Assembly: GCF_011304195.1 (NCBI RefSeq)
Contig: NZ_CP049887.1
Location: 1,922,001-1,986,000 of the forward strand
Direction of reading: 5' to 3'
DNA length: 64,000 nt
Origin: Vagococcus hydrophili
GTDB lineage: Bacteria > Bacillota > Bacilli > Lactobacillales > Vagococcaceae
Position numbers and translations under genes: made by a program. The notes under the pieces were generated by a model. The model ran no database searches, was not told where the DNA came from, and saw only the letters and a list, made by a program, of their open reading frames with translations. Positions 16,243-24,335 of the stretch are shown one piece after another; within the stretch, counting starts at the first letter, position 1; each line of letters begins with the position of its first letter.

Positions 16243-17123
16243 AGTCTATATTTAAAGGTGAAACCTTAAAATTTTTTTATTCCAAAGTTTGGTTATTTTG
16301 GGAACTGATTATCCTTATTTTTTCCTTATTTTTAATGCTATCTATGGATAAAGGATATAACTGGCAGAAGGATTTATTAAATGAAAATCAGCAAATTGAA
16401 CAAAATTTAAACATGACTCACGAAGAATTAAAAATTAATGATAAGAATGATCAAGATATTTTAAAATGGAAAATTAATGAAAAATATTTAAGTAAAGATA
16501 ATAATAGTATTGATAAAAATGGGTTTATTAGTTATATATCCAATCTGTTTTCTGTAAAAGGTTTAGGTTTACTGATTATTATTTTTCCTATTATTTTCAG
16601 TGTCGGAATCGCTAAAGAATTTGAAAATAAAACAATTGATTTTGTATTAATTAGCCCACATAAAAGAAAAGAATTTTATTGGGGGAAACTATTAAGCAAT
16701 TTTACTGTGATTATTCTATTTCTAATTAGTGTATTACTAATAAACATGGTTATAGGTTATTTTTACTTTGACAGATACCAATTTAGTGACACGGTATTTT
16801 TTATTAACAAAAATAAAATTGTGGAAACATCAGCTACATCCTACATGATTAATAGTTTATTGAGATCATTACCTTACTATTTTGTCTATTCATTTATCGG
16901 TTTTTGCTTAGCAATTACTACACGGTCTACTGTACTCAGCTTAACCATAACATTATTTTTTGCATTATTAGGCAATCAAATTTCAGGTCTAATTCCAATT
17001 AAAAATGGAATGATATTTATTTTACCTGCTATAACTGATTTAACTAATTACATCGATTCACCAACTTATATTCAATATTTAGACATCAATCTTTGGATAA
17101 TACTTCTTATTATGATAGCGTAA
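16239..17123 (+). pseudogene. ABC-2 type permease, 3' end replaced by IS256-family insertion
   Basis: It encodes 294 residues with an N-terminal helix, an extracytoplasmic loop (about 40-105) and five further hydrophobic segments, as in YydJ-like or bacitracin-type permeases. The last codons (I-A, then TAA) come from the inserted element. Joining 17113 to 18451 restores LLIMSIYVVLIILGSKRIF and a stop at 18514, giving 312 residues. The truncated protein lacks only the last part of the final helix and tail, so partial function is possible. That makes the system's activity uncertain rather than surely lost. Confidence 0.85.
17106..17113. repeat. Target-site duplication, left copy (IS256-family element)
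   Basis: CTTATTAT directly before the element; an identical copy lies at 18443-18450. Taking out the element and one copy restores the permease frame. Confidence 0.85.
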
Positions 17124-18442
17124 AATATTTTGTGTAAATAGAAATTTTAGGTAGATAAAAAGAAAGTCCATTCTGTAAAATTAAAGTTACCACAACCGAA
17201 ATTTTATAGGAGGACTTTCTCATGACTAATTTTACTACAGAAATTATGGAAACACTAATCAATAAAGGTGATTTGGATGACTTATTCCGTCGTCATCTAG
17301 AATTAGCTATCAATACACTGCTACAAGCTGAATTAACGGCTTTTCTTGATTATGAGAAATATGATCGCACTGGTTTTAATTCAGGTAATTCCCGAAATGG
17401 GAATTATTCTCGTTCATTTAAAACAGAGTATGGAGAATTAAATTTGGCAATTCCTAGAGATAGAAATGGAGAGTTTTCTCAACAAACGTTGCCTGCTTAT
17501 AAAAGAAGTAACGACTCTTTAGAAACCACCATTATCCAATTATTTCAAAAAGGAATCACTATGTCTGAAATCTCTGAGTTGATTGAAAAAATGTATGGTC
17601 ATTACTATACACCACAAACCATTTCCAATATCACTCAAATAGTATCTGAAGATGTTGTTGCTTTTAAAGAAAGGTCCTTAGAATCCCAATACTCAATCAT
17701 TTTTATGGATGCTACTCACATTCCTTTAAAAAGACAAACTGTCTCAAAAGAAGCTGTATATATTGTCATAGGTATCCGACTGGATGGGACCAAAGAGGTT
17801 CTTGGGTTTAGTATTGCTCCAACTGAGTCTTCGTATGTTTGGAAAGAAATACTTCAAGACCTAAAAGACCGTGGTTTAGAAGAGGTTTTATTAGTCGTAA
17901 CTGATGGTTTAAGCGGCATTGACGATAGTATCCATAGTATTTATCCAAATGCTCAATTTCAACAATGTTGTGTCCATATCTCTAGAAATATTGCTCATAA
18001 GGTTCGTGTTAGTGATCGACAAGAAGTCTGTAATGATTTTAAATTGGTTTATCAAGCAGCTTCAAAAGAAGAAGCTATGAATCAAATAAGTTTTATGATA
18101 GATAAATGGAAAAAGCAGTATCCACGAGTAGTTAAATTACTCATGAATCCTGCTATATTAACCTTTTATAATTTTCCTCCATCAATCAGAAGAACCATTT
18201 ATTCAACTAACTTGATTGAAGGTTTTAACAAACAATTAAAGAAATATACAAAAAGAAAAGAACAATTCCCTAATGAAGAATCTCTAGAGAGATTCTTAGT
18301 TTCTCAATTCAACAACTATAATCAGAAATTTTTGTGTCGGATTCATAAAGGTTTTAAAGAAATACAAGATACATTAGAATCAATGTTTTAACTTAACCGA
18401 CAGAATGGTTTTTTCCATTTACACATAATTCTTGACGCAACC
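17114..18442 (+). mobile_element. IS256-family insertion sequence (1329 bp)
   Basis: The ends are imperfect inverted repeats. The left end reads GATAGCGTAAAATATTTTGT and the right end, on the other strand, GGTTGCGTCAAGAATTATGT; both continue into GTGTAAAT and a CCATTCTGT block. The element is flanked by the 8-bp repeat CTTATTAT. It carries one intact mutator-type transposase gene in the same direction as the RiPP operon. Size and structure fit IS256. Confidence 0.88.
17222..18391 (+). CDS. IS256-family (mutator type) transposase
   Basis: 389 aa with hallmarks of the family: RSGNSRNGNYSRS-like N-terminal block (NSGNSRNGNYSRSFKTEYGE), the DDE core beginning FMDATHIPLKRQ, VTDGLSGIDDSI (second Asp), QQCCVHISRNI and the C-terminal RRTIYSTNLIEGFNKQLKKYTKRKEQFPNEESLERFL containing the catalytic Glu. 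Length is typical and no stop or frameshift is seen, so the copy may be active. GGAGGACTTTCTCATG gives a good start. Confidence 0.95.
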   Translation: MTNFTTEIMETLINKGDLDDLFRRHLELAINTLLQAELTAFLDYEKYDRTGFNSGNSRNGNYSRSFKTEYGELNLAIPRDRNGEFSQQTLPAYKRSNDSLETTIIQLFQKGITMSEISELIEKMYGHYYTPQTISNITQIVSEDVVAFKERSLESQYSIIFMDATHIPLKRQTVSKEAVYIVIGIRLDGTKEVLGFSIAPTESSYVWKEILQDLKDRGLEEVLLVVTDGLSGIDDSIHSIYPNAQFQQCCVHISRNIAHKVRVSDRQEVCNDFKLVYQAASKEEAMNQISFMIDKWKKQYPRVVKLLMNPAILTFYNFPPSIRRTIYSTNLIEGFNKQLKKYTKRKEQFPNEESLERFLVSQFNNYNQKFLCRIHKGFKEIQDTLESMF

Positions 18443-18450
18443 CTTATTAT
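18443..18450. repeat. Target-site duplication, right copy (IS256-family element)
   Basis: CTTATTAT directly after the right inverted repeat of the element. Confidence 0.85.
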
Positions 18451-18514
18451 GTCAATTTATGTAGTATTAATTATATTAGGTTCAAAAAGAATATTTGAAA
18501 AAAACGATATTTAG
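18451..18514 (+). pseudogene. Severed 3' end of the RiPP ABC permease gene
   Basis: In frame with the permease after removal of the element: 21 codons ending ...VVLIILGSKRIFEKNDI and TAG at 18512-18514. It completes the last membrane helix and a charged tail. It has no start of its own. Confidence 0.8.
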
Positions 18515-18586
18515 AATAAAATATTTTAGAGTTGATTAAAGTTAGCAATCATAAAATAATTAATTTAAAAAACTCTAGTTAACGAT

Positions 18587-18625
18587 AAAAAGAGGAATCC
18601 CATAACCGGTGATTCCTCTTTTTTT
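18587..18625 (+). terminator. Terminator of the RiPP operon
   Basis: AAAAAGAGGAATC and GATTCCTCTTTTTTT form a strong hairpin after the permease tail. Confidence 0.85.
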
Positions 18626-18723
18626 ACCAAATCCAACGCTCCAAACATCACAAAATCCATCCATATCGAAAATAGAACATATATTTTAAAAGGAACCCTA
18701 TTTGTAAAAGTTTTAACAAATTA

Positions 18724-18752
18724 TTGATAAGTTACTTTTTTCACGATATAGT
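18724..18752 (+). promoter_or_regulatory. Promoter of the TrmB-like/TSUP/OCD operon
   Basis: TTGATA (18724-18729) and TATAGT (18747-18752) with 17-bp spacing. Confidence 0.75.
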
Positions 18753-18772
18753 AGTTACTGTAGTAGCTACTA
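18749..18772. promoter_or_regulatory. Tandem 12-bp operator
   Basis: TAGTAGTTACTG (18749-18760) is followed directly by TAGTAGCTACTA (18761-18772). The second is a perfect palindrome and the first differs by two bases. They overlap the -10 and the transcription start, which suggests autorepression by the TrmB-like regulator. Confidence 0.6.
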
Positions 18773-18792
18773 AAAATTAGGGGATAAAAAAT

Positions 18793-19602
18793 ATGGAAAC
18801 GATTGTACAAATAATGAAGAAATATGATTTTTCTGAAATGGAAACCTTAGTCTATACCACGCTTTTAGAAAAAGGTGTTATGACTGGTTATGAAGTTAGT
18901 AAGCAGTCAGGTGTTGCTAGATCAAAGGTCTATAACGTTTTAGAAAAACTAATTAAAAAGAATTTGGTTGTCGTTAATAAATCAGAACCTAAATTGTATT
19001 ACGCAGTGTCGTCTGAAGAGTTTTTAAGTCGATTAGAAAATAGTGTTAAGCAGGATTTAGCCCTTTTAGATAACCAGTTAGGTAAAATCAAAATCCAAGA
19101 AGAAGAAGAACTTCTTTGGAAATTAGAAAACTATCAAAGTGTGATGGAAAAAAGTCAGCATCTAATGAAACAAGCTAAAAACAGCTTATTAATGCAGATG
19201 TGGGAAGAGGATTTAAGCAAGGAAATTATTAGCCTACTGCAAGAAATAGAGGCGAAGATTCCTAATTTTGTGTTAATTCTTTTTAGCAACAATCATCACT
19301 ATGATATTCCTTTATCCAATTATTATGTCCATGGGTTTGAAGAGGAAAAGCTTCATGACTTTGGTTCCAGATGGATTAATATTGTCGCAGATGAAGCAGA
19401 GGTTGTCTTTGGAACCTTGGAGAGTGACGAACAAGTTATGGACGTGACGTGGACAAAGAACAAAGCTATGGTAAATCTAGCAAAAGAGTATGTTAAACAT
19501 GACGCTTACACATTGAAAATCATTGAAGAAAACGCAGAGACACTCAAAAATCAATACGGAGAAGAATTTGAAAGAATTAGATTGATTTATGAGGAGGACT
19601 AA
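18793..19602 (+). CDS. TrmB-like transcriptional regulator
   Basis: 269 aa. The N-terminal winged helix (residues about 10-70) contains FSEMETLVYTTLLEKGVMTGYEVSKQSGVARSKVYNVLEKL, a TrmB-type HTH. It is followed by a coiled-coil linker and a ligand domain of PLD-like/TrmB type (SLLMQMWEEDLSKEIISLL, FVLILFSNNHHYD, INIVADEAEVVFGTL). It should regulate its own operon through the tandem operator at its promoter. The effector is unknown; the downstream cyclodeaminase suggests an amino acid or related compound. It lies 2 bp before the TSUP gene. Confidence 0.82.
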   Translation: METIVQIMKKYDFSEMETLVYTTLLEKGVMTGYEVSKQSGVARSKVYNVLEKLIKKNLVVVNKSEPKLYYAVSSEEFLSRLENSVKQDLALLDNQLGKIKIQEEEELLWKLENYQSVMEKSQHLMKQAKNSLLMQMWEEDLSKEIISLLQEIEAKIPNFVLILFSNNHHYDIPLSNYYVHGFEEEKLHDFGSRWINIVADEAEVVFGTLESDEQVMDVTWTKNKAMVNLAKEYVKHDAYTLKIIEENAETLKNQYGEEFERIRLIYEED

Positions 19603-19604
19603 CG

Positions 19605-20483
19605 ATGGTTAGAACAATATTATTAAGTTTAATAGTGATAGTGAATGGGTATTTTTTATTTGTATTTGTGAAGGATTTAATTAGTCATAAAGAAGCGTTT
19701 AAAGAAGAAAAGGGTAATATGAAAGCATTGCCGTTTACGTCATTTATTATGTTTTTCCTATCAACATTTGGTATTTCGGATTTTGCTATTGGAACGGTAC
19801 TTTATCCAAAATTGGGCTGGACTAGTATGAAAAAATTACCAGGAACATTAAACACTCAATGTGTGATTCCTGTAGCAGTCATGGCTCTGTCTTACATTTC
19901 CTCTGTTGAAGTGGGAATCAAAACCTTAGCTGTTTGTATTATTGCCCAAGTAATTGGTGCTTATGTCGGTCCTAAATTTGTGGTGAAATTACCAGAAGAC
20001 ACGATTAAAAAGTTTGTTGGTTTTGGATTAATTGTGGCAGCTTTTCTTATTTTCGCTGGTCAAATGGAATGGATACCATCAAATGGTGTAGCTAAAGAAT
20101 TATACGGTGGTAAACTTATTTTAGCAGCCATTTTACTATTTACATACGGCGCTTTAAACAATATTGGGATTGGTTCATTTGCCCTAACAATGGTTACTGT
20201 TTATTTATTAGGAATGGACCCAATCGCAGCTTTCCCAATTATGATGGGAGCTTGTACATTCTCAGTGCCAACAGGTAGTGTGCAATTTGTTAAATTAGAT
20301 CAGTACAGCCGAAAAATCACTTTATTTACATCAACATTTGGGGTACTAGGAGTGTTAGTAGCAGTCTTTTTAGTGAAATCATTGGATACTTATTTATTAA
20401 AATGGTTAGTGATTTTCGTGTTAATTTATAGCTCATATACAATGTTAGTTGAGCAAAAAAAGAAAATGGTGCAAGAAGCTTAA
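19605..20483 (+). CDS. TSUP (TauE/SafE) family transporter
   Basis: A 292-aa protein with eight or so hydrophobic segments. The repeated family features are an N-terminal half with FFLSTFGISDFAIGTVLYPKLG and a C-terminal half with TYGALNNIGIGSFALTMVTVYLLGMDPIAAFPIMMGACTFSVP. TSUP proteins move sulfite, sulfonates, organic acids or other anions. The operon partner, an ornithine-cyclodeaminase-like enzyme, suggests an amino- or imino-acid-derived substrate here, but that is inference. Confidence 0.8.
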   Translation: MVRTILLSLIVIVNGYFLFVFVKDLISHKEAFKEEKGNMKALPFTSFIMFFLSTFGISDFAIGTVLYPKLGWTSMKKLPGTLNTQCVIPVAVMALSYISSVEVGIKTLAVCIIAQVIGAYVGPKFVVKLPEDTIKKFVGFGLIVAAFLIFAGQMEWIPSNGVAKELYGGKLILAAILLFTYGALNNIGIGSFALTMVTVYLLGMDPIAAFPIMMGACTFSVPTGSVQFVKLDQYSRKITLFTSTFGVLGVLVAVFLVKSLDTYLLKWLVIFVLIYSSYTMLVEQKKKMVQEA

Positions 20484-20501
20484 AGAGAGGATTATGAAGA
20501 A

Positions 20502-21482
20502 ATGTTATTTCTAAAAAAAGAAGATATTGAAGCAAGTTTTAATATGAGAGACGCCATCGATGCGTGTAAAGAGGCATTAAAATTATATTCAGAAGGTAAA
20601 GCGAATGTTCCTTTAAGAACCAATATTAGTGTGGATAAGCAAGCTGGTCAAAGTTTATACATGCCCGCTTACGTGGAAGATGAAAAAGACGCATTAGGAG
20701 TAAAAATCGTTTCCGTTTATCCTAAAAACATTGAGAAAAATATTCCCAGTGTTCCAGCAACTATGATAACTTTAGATGCTGAAACAGGAATCGTCTCAGC
20801 GATTTTGGATGGTACGTATCTAACACAGTTAAGAACAGGGGCAGTTCAAGGGGCAGCAACTGAACTTATGGCGAGTCGAGATGCTAAAATTGGTGCTTTA
20901 ATTGGAACAGGTGGTCAAGCAGAATGCCAATTATGGGCAATGTTAACGGCCAGGAAATTAGAAGAAGTTAGAATTTTTGATATTGATTTTACCCGTGCCA
21001 GCGAGTTTGCCAAAAGCATGGAAGAAAAATACAAAGTAAAAATGATTCCTTGCGAAACGGCTGAAAAATGTGTGACAGGAGCAGATATTATAACGAGTGT
21101 CACAACGTCTAAACAGGCAACGTTCTCAAATGATTGGGTGAAAAAAGGAGCACATATCAATGGTGTTGGGGCATACACGCCTGAAATGTGTGAAATTCCT
21201 AAAGAAACAATCAAAGCTGCGGATAAAATTATTTTTGACACAATGGACGGTGTTTTGGCAGAAGCAGGCGACTTTATTCAACCACTAGAATTAGGTTTTG
21301 TTTCAAGAGAAGACTACCAAGGTGAGTTAGGTGAACTTGTTTTAGGGAAAATTAAATCAAGAGAATCTGAGGAAGAAATCACGATTTTTAAAACAGTCGG
21401 TTCAGCAGTCTTGGACGTTTATGTGGCAAATAAAATTGTGGAACAAGCGGCTGTAAAAGGATTGGGACAAGAATTATCGTAA
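20502..21482 (+). CDS. Ornithine cyclodeaminase/mu-crystallin family dehydrogenase
   Basis: 326 aa. The N-terminal half carries the substrate site with the conserved R and K region (DALGVKIVSVYPKN, LDGTYLTQLRTGAVQGAATELMA), and the NAD-binding Rossmann motif is IGTGGQAECQLWAM. DTMDGVLAEAGDFIQPL and TVGSAVLDVYVANKIVEQA are typical of the family. Members convert ornithine to proline with ammonia release, reduce cyclic imino acids, or act as other imine reductases. Proline production would fit the proline reductase genes elsewhere in the window, but sequence alone does not decide the substrate. Confidence 0.82.
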   Translation: MLFLKKEDIEASFNMRDAIDACKEALKLYSEGKANVPLRTNISVDKQAGQSLYMPAYVEDEKDALGVKIVSVYPKNIEKNIPSVPATMITLDAETGIVSAILDGTYLTQLRTGAVQGAATELMASRDAKIGALIGTGGQAECQLWAMLTARKLEEVRIFDIDFTRASEFAKSMEEKYKVKMIPCETAEKCVTGADIITSVTTSKQATFSNDWVKKGAHINGVGAYTPEMCEIPKETIKAADKIIFDTMDGVLAEAGDFIQPLELGFVSREDYQGELGELVLGKIKSRESEEEITIFKTVGSAVLDVYVANKIVEQAAVKGLGQELS

Positions 21483-21493
21483 TACGGTTCAAT

Positions 21494-21546
21494 AAAAATA
21501 GAGCTCTATCACTAGATTTGATAACTAGGATAGAGCTCTATTTTTT
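21494..21546. terminator. Bidirectional terminator
   Basis: AAAATAGAGCTCTATC and GATAGAGCTCTATTTT form a long stem between the converging OCD-family and GNAT genes. Confidence 0.85.
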
Positions 21547-21994
21547 AGCATTCTAAAATCATGATAATTTCGCCATTTTCTTTGTCAATTTGATGGGTAT
21601 TTTTAAACCCAAATGATTCATAAAAAGAAAAGATACTTTCATTTTCCTCGTGAGCACTTAAAATAATTGTCTCAATTTTCCAGCTTTCTTTAATAAAATC
21701 AAGAATAAGTTGTAAAAATCTTTTTCCATATCGTTGTCCTTGAAAGTGTTGGTCAATCATTAATCGATCTAGCCAAATTGATTTTGTGTTTGCATTATAA
21801 TCGCCAATCATAGAAAAACCAACTAATTGTTGTTCATCGTATAAAGCGAGAGGGAGCCAATTATACTTTGTATCAAAAGCAGCTTCTAAGAGTGATTCTT
21901 TGTTTGTTTCAATAAAATCAAGTTGGTCAGGGGAAACAGATAAATTTGCTACATGACGCCAGTTTTCTTGGTTTATTTTTTTGAGTTGTAGCAT
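21545..21994 (-). CDS. GNAT family N-acetyltransferase
   Basis: 149 aa with the acetyl-CoA motif FQGQRYGKRFLQLIL (Q-x2-R-x-G-K pattern) after WLDRLMID, and a C-terminal SIFSFYESFGFKNTHQ. The domain covers the whole protein, as in spermidine/amino-acid acetyltransferases, but no substrate can be assigned. It lies 26 bp downstream of the amidotransferase gene on the same strand and may be co-transcribed. Confidence 0.82.
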   Translation of the reverse strand: MLQLKKINQENWRHVANLSVSPDQLDFIETNKESLLEAAFDTKYNWLPLALYDEQQLVGFSMIGDYNANTKSIWLDRLMIDQHFQGQRYGKRFLQLILDFIKESWKIETIILSAHEENESIFSFYESFGFKNTHQIDKENGEIIMILEC

Positions 21995-22020
21995 ATAACG
22001 TATCCGCTTCTTTCTATAAA

Positions 22021-22695
22021 CTATTTTTCATTAGTAATAAAATCCAATAACTTAAACATCACATCTTTATTTTCTTTAGGAACAACAGCCTTCAAAATAT
22101 CTGAGGTGCTTTGCTTTAAAGCGTTGTGTTGTTCAGCGTAATCAGTATCATTAATCGCAATTTCCCGAACATCATCTTGCTCAGGTTCAAAATGAAATTG
22201 CAAGCCGATTATTTTGTTACTAATGATAAATCCTTGATTGATTAGTAAGTCGCTACTAAATAAAAGTTCCGCTTCTTTTGGTAATTCAAAGGTTTCCTCA
22301 TGCCAATGTAAAGCAGTTAATTTTGCTGGAATATCAGGGATTAAATCACTTTTAAGATAGACTGGTGCCCAACCAACTTCTTTATAAGAAGCTTTTGAGA
22401 TGTTGCAACCAAGCGTTTTTGCGATTTGTTGAGCCCCGTAACAAGCACCAAAAATTGGAATATTTTTCTCGATTAATTTGCTGATTAATTTTCTTTCTTC
22501 AATAATCCAATCGATGTTATCATTCGGGCTCATAGGACCACCTAAGATAACTAACATGTCCGTTTCACTTGCACTAGGTAAGGTTCCAAATTGATAAGGG
22601 TGGTAAATAAAAACATCGTGATTATGGCACTTAGCCCACTCTTTAATCGTTCCTGGACCTTCATTTGGTGTGTGTTGCAAAATATTAATGCGCAT
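22021..22695 (-). CDS. Class I glutamine amidotransferase-like protein
   Basis: The GATase-1 triad is visible: Cys in FGACYGAQQIA, and His/Glu in LQFHFEPEQ. LVILGGPMSPND is the oxyanion strand. Free-standing homologues of this size (about 224 aa) are annotated as GMP-synthase-like amidotransferases, and some hydrolyse gamma-glutamyl amides; the partner is unknown. The frame extends to 22746, but GAAAGGA lies just before the ATG at 22695 (MRINILQH), which is the better start. Confidence 0.8.
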   Translation of the reverse strand: MRINILQHTPNEGPGTIKEWAKCHNHDVFIYHPYQFGTLPSASETDMLVILGGPMSPNDNIDWIIEERKLISKLIEKNIPIFGACYGAQQIAKTLGCNISKASYKEVGWAPVYLKSDLIPDIPAKLTALHWHEETFELPKEAELLFSSDLLINQGFIISNKIIGLQFHFEPEQDDVREIAINDTDYAEQHNALKQSTSDILKAVVPKENKDVMFKLLDFITNEK

Positions 22696-22800
22696 AGAGC
22701 ATCCTTTCACATCGACGGCAATGTTGGGATTAGGTATCGCCTGCAATTACCTATTAATAACATGATTATATCAATTTAAGCGTACTAGAGCGAATAATTG

Positions 22801-23289
22801 CTAAAGATTCAAATCATTTAATATTAGTTTCAGGGCATCTTTTTTAGAAATTTCATCAGATAAAATCACTTCATTTTCAATCCCAATAAAATCATGAGGA
22901 ACGAACCAATCTTTCATCTGAGAATGATTAAAGTCAGTTTCTTTTTTAGTGTCATGTCTTTTAGTGGTTTCTTCATAGGATAAATCGTAGTAGTAAGCAT
23001 AAACTTCATCTGCCTTATTCAGGGAATTTCGAAGCATCTCACCATATTTATTATTTGCTAGAATGCCTTCGATAATGGTGTACTCGCAATGTTCAATACC
23101 ATAATGAATCATCGTCTCTATTAAGCCGACACTTAAATTCATTGGTTTGTCCTTAACATTTAACATGGTACGTCTAACATAATCTTGAGAAATAAGGAGA
23201 TTTCCACTTCCAAAAATTTGGTGTAGTTCATTAGCAACCGTTGTTTTACCACTACCAGAGTTTCCTCTGATTAGAATGACTTTTGACAT
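22801..23289 (-). CDS. P-loop kinase-like protein
   Basis: About 162 aa from the ATG at 23289, which follows GGAGGAA; the longer frame to 23439 lacks such a site. Walker A is RGNSGSGKTTVA (residues 8-19), followed by ISQDYVRRTML and YTIIEGILANN. This layout matches small zeta-toxin/chloramphenicol phosphotransferase/AAA_33-type kinases that phosphorylate small molecules. No antitoxin partner is adjacent, and it is divergent from the next gene. Confidence 0.75.
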   Translation of the reverse strand: MSKVILIRGNSGSGKTTVANELHQIFGSGNLLISQDYVRRTMLNVKDKPMNLSVGLIETMIHYGIEHCEYTIIEGILANNKYGEMLRNSLNKADEVYAYYYDLSYEETTKRHDTKKETDFNHSQMKDWFVPHDFIGIENEVILSDEISKKDALKLILNDLNL

Positions 23290-23381
23290 GATGTGTTCCT
23301 CCAATTTTGAGTTTTTATTAGTGATATAAATAAACGACAAGAGACAAAAAATAAGATAAACTGATGAAAAGGGGTGATTTG

Positions 23382-24134
23382 ATGAATATAAAGTATAATA
23401 CATCTTATTTTGCTGATTTAAATTTTGTTGATTCTCCAAAAGACTATTATTTTCTTATGACAAGTAATACATTTTTATATGACGAACAATTTTTAAGAGT
23501 AACGGATCTCCTAACTGAAAAAATAACGTTCTCAGATGGATTTATGGTAGAACAATTATTAGAAACGATTCATATTGAAAAATTCAAACTACCAATAGAT
23601 TACAAATGGTACTCAAACCTAATTAGTTGTTGGGCTGATGAGCGGACGATTTTTATAAATAATGACGAACTTATAATAAAAGAATTATCAGAAGAGGAAA
23701 TACTTTTAGTGGCTGTTAAAAATAATTTAGATCCTAAGATTAAAGATATACTTTACTTATTTAATTTTCAAGACGTAGAAATTTTTTTGGTGAATCACCA
23801 ACATTATTTTTCAGAAAAAGAAGTAAGAATCTTAAATCACTTATATGGTAAATCACCTCACTCGTATTATCAACCACCAGATAGCATGCTAGAAATAAAG
23901 ACGAAAAAACTAAAACAAGAATATGAGATTATTAAAAAATTTAGTTTATGGAAAAAAATAGTCATCACTTTAATAACTTTATTATTAAGTTTTCAGATAC
24001 TTCCTCTTCTGGAATCGGGATTGAAAGATAGGTATTTTATATTAGAATTTTTAGTAATCGTAGTGTTACTTTTTTTAGTCTCTCATATACTAATATTTTT
24101 AACAGATAAAATATTTAAAAAAGATGATGAATAA
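23382..24134 (+). CDS. Hypothetical protein with C-terminal membrane helices (250 aa)
   Basis: I do not recognise this family. Residues 1-175 are soluble and mixed, with a charged linker (EIKTKKLKQEYEIIKKF). Two hydrophobic helices follow (about 185-205 and 215-240), and the tail is FKKDDE. The ATG at 23382 (MNIKYNTSYF) follows AAGGGGTGAT; the ATG at 23364 overlaps that site and is less likely. It has a composition like its neighbours and no obvious operon partner. Confidence 0.6.
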   Translation: MNIKYNTSYFADLNFVDSPKDYYFLMTSNTFLYDEQFLRVTDLLTEKITFSDGFMVEQLLETIHIEKFKLPIDYKWYSNLISCWADERTIFINNDELIIKELSEEEILLVAVKNNLDPKIKDILYLFNFQDVEIFLVNHQHYFSEKEVRILNHLYGKSPHSYYQPPDSMLEIKTKKLKQEYEIIKKFSLWKKIVITLITLLLSFQILPLLESGLKDRYFILEFLVIVVLLFLVSHILIFLTDKIFKKDDE

Positions 24135-24215
24135 AAATAACGATATTTATAAAAACTCACAAAGTATCTAAAAGCCTTTCCAATCAAAGGTTTATAGATA
24201 CTTTATTAATTTAAA

Positions 24216-24225
24216 GAAACGTTTC
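24216..24225. promoter_or_regulatory. LacI-type operator, distal
   Basis: GAAACGTTTC, a perfect palindrome with the central CG of LacI/CcpA-family sites. It repeats at 24298-24307, 82 bp away, a spacing that would permit looping. The LacI repressor at the end of this operon is the likely ligand; CcpA could also bind. Confidence 0.6.
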
Positions 24226-24259
24226 AATGAATATTTAATAAAAAAGGACATAAAACTAG

Positions 24260-24288
24260 TTGTAAACGGTTTATTTTTGTGATATTAT
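24260..24288 (+). promoter_or_regulatory. Promoter of the beta-glucan operon with cre-like site
   Basis: TTGTAA (24260-24265) and TATTAT (24283-24288) are separated by 17 bp. TGTAAACGGTTTAT (24261-24274) overlaps the -35 and resembles a catabolite-responsive element. Confidence 0.7.
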
Positions 24289-24297
24289 CTGTTTGTC

Positions 24298-24307
24298 GAA
24301 ACGTTTC
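24298..24307. promoter_or_regulatory. LacI-type operator, at the transcription start
   Basis: GAAACGTTTC just after the -10, so a bound repressor would block transcription. It is identical to the copy at 24216-24225. Confidence 0.7.
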
Positions 24308-24335
24308 ACCAAATTAGAAAGGAGGCTTTACTTTG

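Noticed and set aside
17120-18425. IS256 element bounded at the TGTGTAAAT repeats
   Set aside because: No duplication flanks those points. Moving the ends outward gives an 8-bp duplication, longer inverted repeats and a restored permease.
22801-23439. Kinase-like protein with 50-residue N-terminal extension
   Set aside because: The extension crosses the neighbouring gene's start, and the ATG at 23289 has GGAGGAA before it.
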